Shown here piece after piece: positions 48,001 to 59,856 of a stretch of DNA of 64,000 nt. The stretch is from Tetragonia tetragonoides (lineage: Eukaryota > Streptophyta > Magnoliopsida > Caryophyllales > Aizoaceae), in the NCBI GenBank assembly GCA_038025085.1, contig CM076140.1, positions 18,102,001 through 18,166,000 of the forward strand, written 5' to 3'. The position numbers and the translations under genes are program-made. The notes beneath the pieces were generated by a model. It saw only the letters and a list, made by a program, of their open reading frames with translations, made no database searches and was not told the DNA's origin. Each line of letters begins with the position of its first letter. Within the stretch, counting starts at the first letter, position 1.

Positions 48001-51000
48001 GTGGTCTAAGGCGGGGGTTTCCTCTCTCTCTCTCTCGCCTTTTCTTTTTACTTTGTAGTTGATGTCTTGGGTGGAATGTCAGATAGGGGTGTAGAGAAGG
48101 GAGAGAGTATTGTTTCTCCAGCATCTGCAGGCTAAGGATGTTGGATCTAGGTACGGATGCTAGATTGTTGTAGTGGTGTGATTTCTTTGCTGTCTTATGA
48201 TTTGGTTGGAGTGGAATGCTCGGATATTTTCTAAGGCGTCCAGGGCACCGGAGTTTTTTTGGGATCGGGTGGTGTATCTGGCCCCTTTATGGATGATCTA
48301 CACCTCTGGGATATTACGTAGTAGCTTCTTTGTGAGGACTCCTTGTCTCTTAGGCTGTAATATTTTCCCATCTTTAGTAAAGAAAAAAAAATATCTACAG
48401 AACGATGAGCACAATCATTACACAGGGTAAACATATTCAGTTTAGTAAATAAAGTCACCAGACAACATATTCCAAGTAATACTGTAATAGGTGTCACCAA
48501 TTCCTTAACTGGACGCACCAACTAACCTTGAGTGGTACCAACTAACCAAGTAATACTCTAGTTTATCATAAAACATCAAGTGAAACAACATTTTCCAAAA
48601 TAGGTGCCACCATTTCCCACCTCAGTTACTGTAATACTCTAGTTTATCATAAAACATCAAGTGAAACAACATTTTCCAAAATAGGTGCCACCATTTCCCA
48701 CCTCAGTTACTAGTTTGACAAAGAAGGGATTTGGATACAATCAGCTAGCTGTAGCCCATTTATTTTTCCACAGCATTCCTGATATGCAATGGCATTTTTT
48801 TCATTTTGTTTTTAAATTTCTGAGGGTACATGATGGGAACCCGAATTTCAGAACCTTGAAGGGACTTTTTTTGTCCTTTCTAGTTGAACCATATCCTATA
48901 TGTACAGTGTAACAGGTACAGCTTGCTGGTTACAAATATAGAATCTAGCACAATGTGTACATGGTTGATCATTCTCCCCTTGTTTGTTTTCTTCATGGCA
49001 TGCACTAGTCCAAGACAAAACTTAAAGGTGTGGGAAGTTGCCATGACATATGACCAATGGATTATTTTTTATTTTCTCTGCTCTTTCCTACCAACAGCTT
49101 CAATGGTTCATCCAATTCTACATTATTACTTTCTCACTTTACATAGTTTCAAAATTCGAAATGATAGCAACAGTTCATCATTGTTTTCTGCATGCTGCAT
49201 TTTACCCTTCCTTACATTGATTGTTTTCAGTGATTAGTATTCAGGGATTAGGACTTGATGTATGACTTAGTTCCACTCAAGTCAAGACTCTAGGTGCAAG
49301 GATGGCAGATAGAAACCTGTTCTAAGTCTTCTAACCACTAATAAATGCAGGCGGATAATCATGATGATGCCATTTAAGGAAGATGGTCCTTAAATGCCCT
49401 AGCAATCATTTTTAACAGCTTTCCTCCGAATGTAAGTGCTAGCCTATAGATGCCATCAATGCTTAAAGATTCCCATCAGCAATACAAAGCAATACGATCA
49501 TGCTTGAGCATTGTAAAATAGAGATAAGAGGTATACCAGACTATCATTAAGCTACCATGTTTTTCCACTTTATGCAGTACCACCATTTTTATGGTCACTT
49601 AAGAGTTAAGACTGCCTAAAGTAACAAGAAAAGATAGATGACTTTTCAGTTTTCACAGTTACTATGTGCAAGGACAAGACATCACAGACAGGTATTTGCA
49701 GCTTTATGCATGCACGGTAGTATCAGTTTATGTCCTTCACATCACATGTTCTAACTCCAAGAAAGGAGGCATTCACATGCAAATTTCTTGACGGTCCATG
49801 TTTAAAAGAGATTTTATTTTATATTTTCACTCACTTGTCTATATTTTAATGATATTTTACTTCGATTGGAATCAACAAAAATGTACATAACAAAATCAAA
49901 TACTAAAGACATGGACATCTCGCATTAAAACTGATGCTTTTAAAAGGTTCTGTGAAGCAACATACTGTCCTTACCTAGTAAAAAGAGTGTTGACTTTGGA
50001 ATCTCAAGAGAATAGAGAGGGGGAGATCAGAGGAAGAGCAGTTCATACCGAGTCGATAATATCCTGGCAATAGATCGGGCTCATGTAGTACAAGACATCA
50101 TGAACAGTTGCACTCAACGTAGTACGTAAGCCTCGAACACCATCTAATGTAATTTTCTCCACTGCAGATTCTCCACTGAGCTTCAAACCCTTTCTCCACT
50201 GAATCAGAGAAGAACCAGGTCATTTTTTTCAGACATGAAATTCTATTGATTTTTTTAGATAGGAAAATTGTATTAAAGATGAAATTGGTAAATTACAAGG
50301 CTAGAGGACCAGGAATCCCCCATAGTAAGGTAAAAAAAGATAAAGCAGACTACAAATCAGCCCACACACATTGCACGTCCATGAGTGGAACTCCTTTAAA
50401 AACCCCCGCCGCCTTGGCCCAAAGAGAGGCCAAGTAGACTACATGATCCCAAACAAAATCAAGTGACATGAAATTCTATTGATATGAAAGTAAGACATAT
50501 TACAGCTACAGCCACAGTGTTCCAGGAGTTGTGCAATTGTGCCTCAGAAAGAAAGCTATTAGTACTTAGGCTCATGTTAGTTGGGCCAAAAATATTTTTG
50601 AGCTAACATGGTTATCCAGGCTTTGCCCCACTAATCCATCCCATGGGCACTGAGATTAGCGGCCAGGAAAACCTCCAGTGGCCCTGAGAGGCTCAAACTT
50701 GGGACCTCTCGAATAGATCTCAGAGGTCTTACTAGCCGAGCTACCACTCAAGGTTAGTTGGGTCAATAATAAAACAACCAAAAGAAAAGAAGAAAGGAAC
50801 CTTACAACTCCTTAACTACATGCACCAGAAAAGAAGCTAGAACACATATATGTATAACACTTGTATGAGTTGTATCCTAAATTGCATCTTTGAAAGGTGT
50901 AGGTAGCTAGAATAGATACTTTCCCCATAATAAAAATAAACAGGAAAGCAATAATTGATAGACCAAGACCAAGAATACTAACTGATAGAATTTGAACCTA

Positions 51001-54000
51001 ACACATTCAGCTTATCACACAAAGTGAGGAAATAAGCAGGGTTATGGAGGTATGGACGTTAGTGGGGATTAGGGGTGTTTACAATAATGAAGTTGCCAAC
51101 TTTGAGAAACTGAAGTACAAATATTAAGATATCATTAGCGTCCAAGAAGTTATGCAGAATGCAACTGTTGATTAGCAGGGGGGGAGGGGGAGAAAAGAAA
51201 AGCACGAAAAAAGGATAGATAATACAGTCAAAGAAATTAAATAGACATAAAACGATCTACTGGTAAGCAGATCCATACCTGACATGGAATGAAAAGGACT
51301 CTTTGAGTGCCTCTTTGACACGAAGTCAGGTGTTTTTCAGCAAGACTTGAGGTGATATGGCGATAATTAGTTACATCATCAACCAGATTTGATTTCTCCA
51401 ATCTCTGACCAATACCATGGACCATAAAAACTAAATGTCGAACAGGAACCTGAGAAGCCACAAGATTTAAGAAACCATGGGAAGGAACAAGATATAAACC
51501 TGCACAACTAACACCAAATAGAAGAAAGGAAAAGGTATGTAGCCACTTTCAATGAATTAATTTTGGATTTACAGAAGCATTTCAATGCACTGACATGACC
51601 TTAAAAAGCAAAAACAAAAGAAGCTTTTCAGAAACAACATTAAAAAAATACAACAGTGAAAATATTTTCATAAAACTGGTCAATGATGGTGCATCTGAAT
51701 ATGAGAACAAACAAAAATCTTGGAATCTCACTTTGCGTTACCAAGCTATCAACCTCACACATTCCATCATCCCTTTCCCTTGGTTACTGTGATCCAAACA
51801 CTTTGCAACTGCGCCTTAAGGTAACTCGGCCCCCACCCCCAGGTCAAGGAAGCAAGCTAGGGCCCAGCTTAATTCTGATGCATGAAGCCAAATGACTTTG
51901 AATATTTCCCATGGTACAGATGACAAAGTTCCAATTACCAAGGAACATATGAACAATTTGCGCCAAAATACCCCCATTAGTGGCCTAGAAGTTTTATCAA
52001 ACCATTCTTATTGCATTTGTGCCCCCAAAGTCAGACTTGAGTTCAATGCTCATGGCAACTTTCTGCAGCTTCCAGACTTGAAGCTTACAACCTTTTTATA
52101 GCGTACCTCACAATTTTGCCTCTACTTGCCACAGTACTTACAAGCATTAGACAAAACTTCAGCAGCAGAACAACACAGTTTCAATGCTGGAAAGCATATT
52201 TGAGAAAAGGCATGCACCTGCGAACAGTAGTCATCCATCTCCTCCTCCTTTTGTTGACGCAATTCATCCTGCAAGAAGGAAACTATTATAAGATGGAATC
52301 AATAGTGGACATCATAGTTCACAGACATGACAAAACAGCCAAAACATTGACCAGTTTATATCGCTTAAGAGTGAGATGCTTACGTTTTTCATCTTACAAA
52401 ACCTTCATCAACCAAAATCAAACGGAAACCAACATGCAAATTGAAGCTCTTACTTAATAAGCCATAGTTAGCACTTGGCATCTGCCTAACAACGTGTATA
52501 GCAGATTACTTCTGTTCATTCCATTTATTATTAATTGATTTTTTGTTTTTTAAATAATAAGGAAGCCTCCGTCTTTGAGGGAGATGAGACTTGATCCATG
52601 GTTTTTGCTGGGACAAGTTAGGGATGCGCTACCCGCCCCAAGCTCTTTCATCCCTTTTTTTTATCAAACAAGTACACCCTTGGTTTTCAATGTCCTCCAG
52701 GGAAATTACATGTAGTTTATGTAGATGGACCAAAAGAATGGACCAAAGAAGACTGAATCCAATATCCTCAAAGCTTATAGGAAGTTTGATTTACACCCAT
52801 ATAACAGCAGAAAGATAAATATCATTATATCAAGCAACTTAAAGTACAATCCATGCATCATCCGTCTATCAGATTCACAACTTAGACTACTCTTTTTTTC
52901 TTCTTTTTTTTCTTGGAAAAGTATATAGTAGTGAACATAAAGTTTAAAGTAGTCGAGGACAAGATGTTCTACGGGGGAGATAAGAAACTTGCCCAATTAC
53001 ATTCGATCTCAGAGACAGATTAACTCTTAAAGGCCCCAACTTCTTCGGACCACACAGATGCTAAAAAAGTAACACAACCCCATAGAAAATGCGGAGACAA
53101 TGACGACCTTCAAAGCGAGCATTCCTCTACAGCCAAACACAACACAAATTCGGCATTTTCCCCCTGTATGTAGGCTGAGCAGTCAAGCAAATCGATCCCC
53201 CATTACTCCGCGGTCTTGGGCCAGCAAGTTCAAAGGCAGATATGGCAGGGCCTATAGGCGATATATGATTCCCTGGTTGTTATTGAGTAGCGCATGATAC
53301 AAGGACGTAATGTTTAGAAGTAATAATGTGAACACTCAAATCAACTGACATATGATGCCAATATTTTTCCTTCACTTTTTAAGACAGATTACAAGGAAGG
53401 CATCCCCAGAAAAAATCAAGGCATTAAGCCTGACAATCCCTCTAAGGAACCCCTGGATATAACCTATGTGCAAAAACCCAGAGAAGCAGAATAAATCACT
53501 GTCACAAAGCAGATCTTCCAGGAGAAACTGATCCCTGAAGGCAATCCAATTATTCCTCTCCGTTCAAATACACTAAACATCTCCAAAGGTTAGCAATTCT
53601 TGTTAAAAGTTAAATCACAACACATGATGTAAAATAAACTGAATGTTCTGATGAAGAATGAGGCCTCAAGCTAACTTTTTATTTTTATTTTTTTGTGTGG
53701 AAACATAAGAGTAAGAATGTATTAATAAACAGTAATTACAACCTAAAGAGGACAAGTCCTCAAAATAACGTACAAGGATCCCCAATGTCGTTGGAGATCC
53801 GTAATCGAACCCCCCCCCCCCCCCAAAAGCCACAACCGCTATGGCCCAAAGAGAAGCCAAATCCCGTTCCTGTACCAAATCACTGGGATGAGACAACCCA
53901 AAGAATATCTGGGAATTGTGCTCAAAACACAAGCACCAAAGTATCGCCATACCTGCACATCGCAAAAGGATCTACCTATTGTTCCCCCACCCCACCCTAG

Positions 54001-57000
54001 CACGCCTCATCTGCATCTGTATTCCTGCAAATGCTGAATGTCTGTAGCTGAGCACACACAAAGCTTGCCAGTAAAAAAATCTTTCTCACAAAGAACAAAC
54101 CACATCATAATATAAAAAACAAGTGAGAGCATGTCTCACCATTCTGTAAGCGTATCACACAATCATCCAGGGAGAGAGTTCAGCCAGGTGTCCGTCTCCT
54201 CAGTCTCCTCTGCAATATATCATTAGGGTTCACCTTACCTAAAGCCAAAGTCCAAATAAAGCCCGCACCTTAAGCTATGATAACTAGGGAGCTAGAAATT
54301 AAAAAAAAATATATATGGGAGGTATGAGAATCATTTCCTGCTTTCTTGGGTTCAAGCTTTTGCGAATTGGAACTTCCCTATCTTCATTTCTAATACAGAT
54401 GACTCAAGGGTGTGGAAGGGAGATTCTATGGGGAATTTGTTCAAGTAACTAGTACGTCATTTTTTTAACTGTCTTAGAGAATCAACACAGTACCCTCAGT
54501 TTCCCATCGCCGATTTTCTATGGAAGGCCAAGACCCTTCCTAAAGTGAGAGTGTTTGTGTGGACACTGGCTTGCTTAATGACACGAATAACATGTGCCGA
54601 AGGGGACAATGAAGGAGGACTACCTCTCATGATATCTGCTTGCTTAGATGTGTCAGTGGTGAGACTTCTACATAAATCTTCCTGCAGTGCCAGCTGCGCA
54701 GTGTCTTTGAGCTATGTTGTTTTAGTGTAGAACTTGTGCAGATCCTTTTTGTGGGTTTGCTGGGAGGAAGGAGAAGAACATCTTATGACGTAACACTCTC
54801 TTGGCAGTTGGCAGTATCATGGCGTATTTGATTCGAGCGAAACACGTAGATGTTTACTAGGTCGACCTCGTCACCGGAGCTGCTTCAGAACTATGTCACT
54901 CTCTTACCCTAATAAAACCAGTCGTTAAATTATCAGACTCCAAGTGAGAGTCCACACCAAAACATTGCTTGCGAGGTTGTATGATTCGTTTTAGAGGGCT
55001 AAAGGCCTTCTCTATCTTCGTGGCTGGTATCGAGGACTCAAACTTCGGCCTAAACTAAATCTTCAGAAAAACGTGATGACACCATAGTCCATATCAATTA
55101 AACAAAGAATGCTTTTCTATTGCTCTATTTCTTACACCTTTTCCTGAGTAAGTGGTCCACCCCCCAGGCCCAGTGAGAAAGAAGAAGAAGAAAAAACAGA
55201 AAGAAGAAGAGAGTTTTTCCGAAGTGTTTTGAGTGCTTAGCTACATCAACACTGCCCCATTGCCTACCGGATCAGATGTATGCAGCTTTCGCCCTTTGGA
55301 AACAGAGTTTGTTTCAGTTTGACCCTTGATCCAATGGGCGACAGCCATCAGTAATTTCAATTTACATAAGAAGCACAGATAGTATACTCAGCCATTTTGA
55401 TGCTGTCCATTTATATTCCAAATCCAAAGGGCAGTAGTCTTTTTGCTTCCATGACAAATGGACAGTGTTTGAGTTCTTGGTTGTAAAGTTGTGATATCCA
55501 AACCACCCTCAGTCCTGTCTTATAAAAGCTTGTGTGTACAAAAATCTAGGCTTTCATTCATTCTTCACTTAACATGATCTGCATATTCACTTCAAAACCA
55601 TTACCTATGTGCCAGAGTAAACAGAGATTTGGCAGCATTAGCATTTAGGAACATCGTATTGTTGGCAATAATTTATGTAGGTATTTGGGGAAAAGGAACT
55701 ATCTTAGAGTTGGTGGTTATTCAGTCTTAATCTGCAAGCACTATTTCGCTATGTAAACTTCTCGTGTAAAAATCTGTCTACATAAAAGAAATTGACGAGT
55801 TCCTTGATGAAACGTTCTAGAATTCAAAGACAATGACGTAAGTAATAGGATATGGAATTTTAGAACTGAAGCAGACAAATTTCTAAGATGATGAAATATA
55901 TGGAGGAGGAATACAGAAAAGAGTCCTAAAACAAAACCTGTGTTGGCTTTGGAGATGGAGACGCAGCATATCCACGTCTTAGTTTGACGCCATTTCCTCC
56001 TAGACTGATGACACTAGAAAATCCAGATGCATCAACATTCAGCCATGCCTCCCAAGTATCATCCTCTCCAGTAAAGAGGGCATGCAATCCCTACATGCAG
56101 ATGAAACAATAAATCACACTACAAAATTTTATGACACTTTAGATTAGAACTTAAGACCTCTACTTCACACATTAGAATATCATACTGGTGTAGAGGAGCC
56201 TTGTAAATCAACTCGGGCTGCAAAAAGTCCAGATGGTTGAAATGTCCTTCGATGCCAAACCTAGAAAGGAAAATAAACCATCCCAGTCATCAAATCGATA
56301 TCCAGAAAAATAAATAGGACTGCTGGTGCAGCAAACTTATGCGAGACTTATTTGGTCATCTATATCACAATTAAGAAAGAAAAAAAAAAAAAGACATTCA
56401 TTAAATACAAGATATTCACTAACAAGCAACATGAAGTTAAGCATTCTAAGTCAGCTAAGGAATGTTTACATGATGAGGCTTCCAATAAAAGACAGCTTCC
56501 AAGTTTGTCATGCCTTGCAAGATTAACTTCCTCAACGATAAAAAAACCCTTTGTTTCCATTTTTGTTGAGTATATGCATGTCTCAATATAAAGAATACAG
56601 AAACACACTAAAGGGTGACCTAATCACCCATTTACACAAGGAACCACAGAACAGAACAAACACCATGCTTCATGCAATAATTTTTAATAAAATCACAAAA
56701 AGACAACTGGCAAACATAATGAAGCACTTGTCCTACTATAAACAGCATCAAGAAGTCCCTCAAAAATGAACTTGCCATCAAAACTATGAGTGAACAATAT
56801 TTCCTTTACCATTGTTTAAATAATTTGCTAGCATACTTGGGAAATAATTTAACCATACTACAACAGATGACAACCCAGTGAACCCACACTGTTTCAGAAA
56901 AAGAATTGTGACTGTCAAATGCTTGGAGATTATCACATAATCACTCAAATTTCTAACATTTTTTAGATACCTGCCTACGATATGTAAATTCCAATTGTTC

Positions 57001-59321
57001 AGCTACATCTTCACGAAGGGGAAGCCAATCAAGCCCTCCACTTTGAGCAAACCAATGCCCTCTTAAAACACGCCGATTTTCTCCATTCCAGTACACCGGA
57101 AAGGAGTGTCTTTTCAGCAAGTCTACCTGAAATAAATTTCATTTAATGAAAAAGATAGAAAATTGTTTGAGGAGAGAATCAAAGAAGGCTACAGTTATAA
57201 AGCTTAAATTATCTGTAGAAGCAATAAAAATTTCCAAAACAGATTAAGAAAAAAATTAAAAATAAACACTGCGCCATGGGATTAGTCGGGCGAAGTCAGA
57301 TACCAAATGTTGTCTAAATAAACAGGCAACCAGCAACCCAGGCAAGATTTACTCTTTTGCAGTGCATATATCACAGAACCATCTTCCTACCAGAAAGTTG
57401 AATCATATAATGGTTTAAAAATTGAAGATAGTCAATACCTCATAGAGGCCACCCTTGACAGGAACACCAACTCTCTCCTCCTCAACTGTATAGAGTTCAC
57501 TTTGAGAGCTCTGCTGTAAATCTGCTTCAGTAGTTGAACTACTCCGTCCTTTAGGGCCTTCACTGCATTCTGCGTATTCCTTCCACCAATAAGATAGCAA
57601 TTCTTCCTCTCTCTGTAATGAGGATGCAGAGATAAGATACACAAGTTGTGAGTTCAAGAAGTGGAGCAATTGTGGGAACATTTGTCCCAAAAGATGTAAC
57701 TGTCATTTCCCAATGTTGTAGAACTTCAGATAGATTTTAAAGATAAAGAGTGGCATCTTTCAAATTAACTAACTAACCAGCACAAATTAATGTATTCATG
57801 TTCAAGAAACCGACCTGCAAGAAAGATGCCTCTATTGCAAGAGAATCCCTCATGCCAAACCGAAAATATTCTCCTTTACCAACAACTTCAGTACGGGGAA
57901 CAGAGGCTGCCAATTCTGCAGAACACGAGATATCGGATGAGAAATAGTAGTTGACTGCTGGATTTTGGTAGACATCGTAATTTTGGAAGGTAAACGTAAA
58001 AGGAAGATGTTGAAAATCTTCATAGTGCAGAAAGAATCCCACAACCAGCACTAATGGCATGACATTACTTACAATGTGATGAAAGCAACCTACATATACA
58101 CCTAAACATTGTACTCTTAGAACATCTATGCATCTCGTCCTTCTGATGAATACAACTACAGAATAAATAGTAAATGTATCTACATCAATGGCATGTATGT
58201 GGCTACAGTCATAATACTTTAACAAACTTAGGCTGCCAAAAAGTGAAAGTTGTGGGCTAGTTTCCTGCAATGGTGATTCTATTTGGATGTAAACATTACC
58301 GTTGTGCGACTCATTAGCTGGTTTGGTACCACGTTGTGTTGTAGGGGATCAAAGATTCAACTCCCTATAACAAGAAAGTGTACTCCTTCATTTAAGTTTG
58401 CTTCTAGCCATTTTAGTTCTAATTGTTTATCTCGTTTCAAAGACTTCATATTAACACGACACCCCTTGATAGTTTTCTGGATCCACCATTGGTTCTCTGC
58501 TATCCCATATCAGATCTAATGGGTGACAGTTTTTGCACAATCTCAATCTTTGATCCCCATGAACAAGAACCTCTAAGCACAAAATGCCTTTTGATAATCA
58601 TACTTGGTTGAGTGCATTTCAGTCTAAACAGCTCACTTCCTATATTCCTAATAATGACATAATTCTCTAAAATTTTAGCTAAATAGAAGGCCAGATATCA
58701 GAAATAGGCTACCATCACAGTCCCTCCACCATAGAAGCACCATTCCAAAACACAAACACACTATCTTCCAAATCCTAAACTGATAGCAACCATACTAAGA
58801 GTCAATGTAGAGAATACAAAGACCTTATTCAACCAAAAACCACAATAATAAATCACAGCCTTTGCAGCTTTCCTTGATAAGTTGAACCAAAAAAATAAAT
58901 AAAAAAATCCCATTGAACAGAAGTTTGAGAAGTGATCAGGATCACCAACATTGGCAACCAAAGAAATCATAGCAGCACATTGCAGAAATTTAGATTTTTA
59001 CACAAAACTGATTCAACATCCAACTAAAACAAATTATTCAAAATTCAGCAAAAACTCACCATTGACTCCCAAAGGGACCTTGCAAAAATACCACCTAACA
59101 TCACCACCATCAGAAGGGCTCCTTGTTTGTGCAAGGTACTTCTGCCTACCCTCAAACTGCTCAATCTCATCAGCCAATCTTCGAATATTCGAAGGCGTGT
59201 TCTTTAGCAAATCAGGGTTAGTCTCTTCATCAACCAAGCCACTAAAGCTAACACCCCCATGTTCTGAAACTAATACAGTTCCTTCATGTGGGCTAATTTT
59301 ACTATTTTCTTCAGTGCCCAT
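37399..59321 (-). CDS. SGR2: SGR2-like DDHD-domain phospholipase A1, 21 exons
   Basis: Exons, 5' to 3' on the minus strand: 59060-59321, 57815-57915, 57439-57612, 56971-57126, 56186-56260, 55938-56090, 52218-52268, 51279-51449, 50049-50198, 47308-47373, 46625-47200, 46477-46540, 46222-46340, 46050-46122, 44954-45056, 41980-42073, 41819-41881, 40142-40190, 39921-40021, 37917-37963, 37399-37639. All introns are GT-AG and all phases join, giving 2889 nt and 962 residues; Arabidopsis SGR2 is about 930. The protein opens MGTEENSK and has RRLADEIEQFEGRQKYLAQT, the lipase motif GHSLGS (S460), a short coiled coil near 646-665, and a DDHD domain near 707-890 with D760 (FNIFHPFDPVAY), D863-H864 and D888 or D890. 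SGR2 acts at the vacuolar membrane in amyloplast movement and shoot gravitropism. The introns are swollen by retroelement insertions; the coding sequence looks intact. Splice sites were placed by eye. Confidence 0.95.
38986..39018. repeat. ATT microsatellite in SGR2 intron 19
   Basis: About eleven TTA/ATT trinucleotides lie in the intron between exons 39921-40021 and 37917-37963. Confidence 0.95.
40620..40700 (-). mobile_element. SINE head fragment in SGR2 intron 18
   Basis: On the minus strand it reads CCTGAGGGGGTAGCGCTGAC, then GAGGTTCGAGTCCCCTCAG, which includes a perfect B box, GGTTCGAGTCC. It shares CTGAGATCTATTC with the SINE at 50590-50752, so both belong to one family. The 3' body is missing or unrecognisable and no target duplication is seen. 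It is not a tRNA gene because no full cloverleaf can be drawn. Confidence 0.65.
41150..41605 (-). mobile_element. SINE split by a second SINE-like insertion
   Basis: Joining the sequence left of 41301 to that right of 41583 yields on the minus strand an A box-like AAGTGGTAATGAG. A B box region (AAGATTCGAGCC) and the TGTGAATGG block of the SINE at 14741-14909 follow. The joined body therefore represents one older SINE in SGR2 intron 17. Outer limits are approximate. Confidence 0.65.
41302..41564 (-). mobile_element. Nested SINE-like insertion in SGR2 intron 17
   Basis: An 18 bp duplication, GGTAACTCACTACCACTT (41284-41301), recurs at 41565-41582 with one mismatch. The insert has a T run at its left edge (A tail on the minus strand). 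Its minus-strand 5' end carries TGGTCTAGTGG, a perfect match to the A-box consensus, inside GATGGTGGTCTAGTGGTTCC. It is 263 bp with no clear B box. It interrupts an older SINE. Confidence 0.78.
44095..44315 (-). mobile_element. 5'-truncated LINE fragment in SGR2 intron 15
   Basis: A T run at 44095-44103 marks an A tail on the minus strand. Minus-strand translation gives TFDFVWDHIVYLASFWA, the conserved C-terminal tail of plant LINE ORF2. The right limit is approximate, and no target duplication was found. Confidence 0.7.
44475..44686 (+). mobile_element. 5'-truncated LINE tail in SGR2 intron 15
   Basis: A perfect 16 bp target duplication, AGAAGCAGTACAACAT, lies at 44459-44474 and 44687-44702, and the insert ends in a short A tail. 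The translation includes EVTYYLASLWARAAGTFWDY, a LINE ORF2 C-terminal block related to the tails at 44095-44315 and 50251-50464. Confidence 0.88.
46625..47200 (-). other. SGR2: SGR2 exon 11: catalytic serine and variable linker
   Basis: This is the longest exon, 192 codons. It opens VSLYGHSLGSVLSYDILCHQ, containing the GXSXG nucleophile motif at residues 458-462. The rest is an acidic, serine-rich, low-complexity linker up to the coiled-coil exon 46477-46540 (VDFLKARVAELEAQV). In this family that linker is poorly conserved, and it probably accounts for the modest length excess over Arabidopsis. Confidence 0.9.
47686..48392 (+). mobile_element. LINE 3' fragment in SGR2 intron 9
   Basis: The translation near 48200 reads IWLEWNARIFSKASRAPEFF then WDRVVYLAPLW, a plant LINE ORF2 C terminus. 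An A-rich run ends at about 48392. The upstream part (47690-48000) reads as a decayed zf-RVT region. Boundaries are approximate and no duplication was identified. Confidence 0.75.
48550..48711. repeat. Perfect 81 bp tandem duplication in SGR2 intron 9
   Basis: Units 48550-48630 and 48631-48711 are identical over all 81 bases, beginning GTAATACTCTAGTTTATCAT and ending CCACCTCAGTTACT. Identity implies a recent replication-slippage duplication, or an assembly artefact. Confidence 0.93.
50251..50464 (-). mobile_element. 5'-truncated LINE fragment in SGR2 intron 8
   Basis: A perfect 19 bp target duplication, GACATGAAATTCTATTGAT, lies at 50232-50250 and 50465-50483. A T run beginning at 50251 is the A tail on the minus strand. 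The minus-strand reading FDFVWDHVVYLASLWAKAAG is the ORF2 tail, close to the copy at 44095-44315. The insertion lies just upstream (in gene sense) of exon 50049-50198. Confidence 0.92.
50590..50752 (-). mobile_element. tRNA-derived SINE in SGR2 intron 8
   Basis: A 14 bp duplication, GTTAGTTGGGCCAA at 50576-50589, recurs at 50753-50766 with one mismatch. The minus strand starts AACCTTGAGTGGTAGCTCGG, tRNA-like with an A box. A degenerate B box follows (AAGTTTGAGCC). Its CTGAGATCTATTC segment is shared with the fragment at 40620-40700. Confidence 0.85.
53677..53960 (-). mobile_element. LINE tail fragment in SGR2 intron 6
   Basis: Minus-strand translation gives DLVQERDLASLWAIAVVAFG, the conserved LINE ORF2 tail, followed by an A-rich end (T-rich at 53677-53694 on the plus strand). 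It contains a 15-base C run at 53810-53824. Limits are approximate. Confidence 0.7.
54330..54800 (+). mobile_element. LINE zf-RVT fragment in SGR2 intron 6
   Basis: The plus-strand translation FLWKAKTLPKVRVFVWTLAC matches the start of the zf-RVT domain in plant LINE ORF2. The metal-binding cysteines that should follow are lost to frameshifts. No tail or target duplication is seen, so the limits are uncertain. Confidence 0.6.
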
Positions 59322-59856
59322 TTTCAGAAAATAGTCAAATACACTATAATTGTTTCATCATAATCCAGAACAAAGGAAACCCAAAAAAGGTTTCAACTTT
59401 TGAGCAAAACCATCAAAAGGTTTTTTCTCAAATTGATCAAAATTGAATTTTCACTTCGACCCTCTTGATTAATTGGCAATTCAGCTAATGGGTCTTTATC
59501 AAAAGGGAAATATGTGTATAACCCAAATTGGGGAAACGAATATGAGGTCAAATGTGAAGATTTTGGAGTGTATGAGCTGAAACTAGATGAAAATATGGAA
59601 ACCCAGAAAGCAAAAAGAATATAGAAAAAAAGAGAAGAGATGCACAGAAATTTAATTCACGTTTGTTTTGTATATTTGCGGTTGAGACAAACAGGTGTTG
59701 AATGTCAGGTAGAAAAGAACTGGCGGTTGCTTTGCTTTGCTGCCCTTTGGCTTCTTTCGATTTCCCCCATACGAAATTGATTCATCACGTCTACCTTACA
59801 AACCACGTGGTAGACGACGCCGTTTTAACGTGATGCTGATTTGCTGAACTGGAGTA
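59322..59856 (-). promoter_or_regulatory. Leader and promoter region of SGR2-like gene
   Basis: The stretch upstream of the start codon has no coding frame. The first 300 bases are A/T-rich, as expected of a plant leader. No definite TATA box is visible; AATATAC near 59667 on the minus strand is the nearest match. A transposon boundary lies at about 59857, so the intact promoter is short. Confidence 0.4.

Noticed and set aside
54545..54730. A short independent gene in SGR2 intron 6
   Set aside because: Its start matches the zf-RVT region of LINE ORF2, so it is a LINE fragment.
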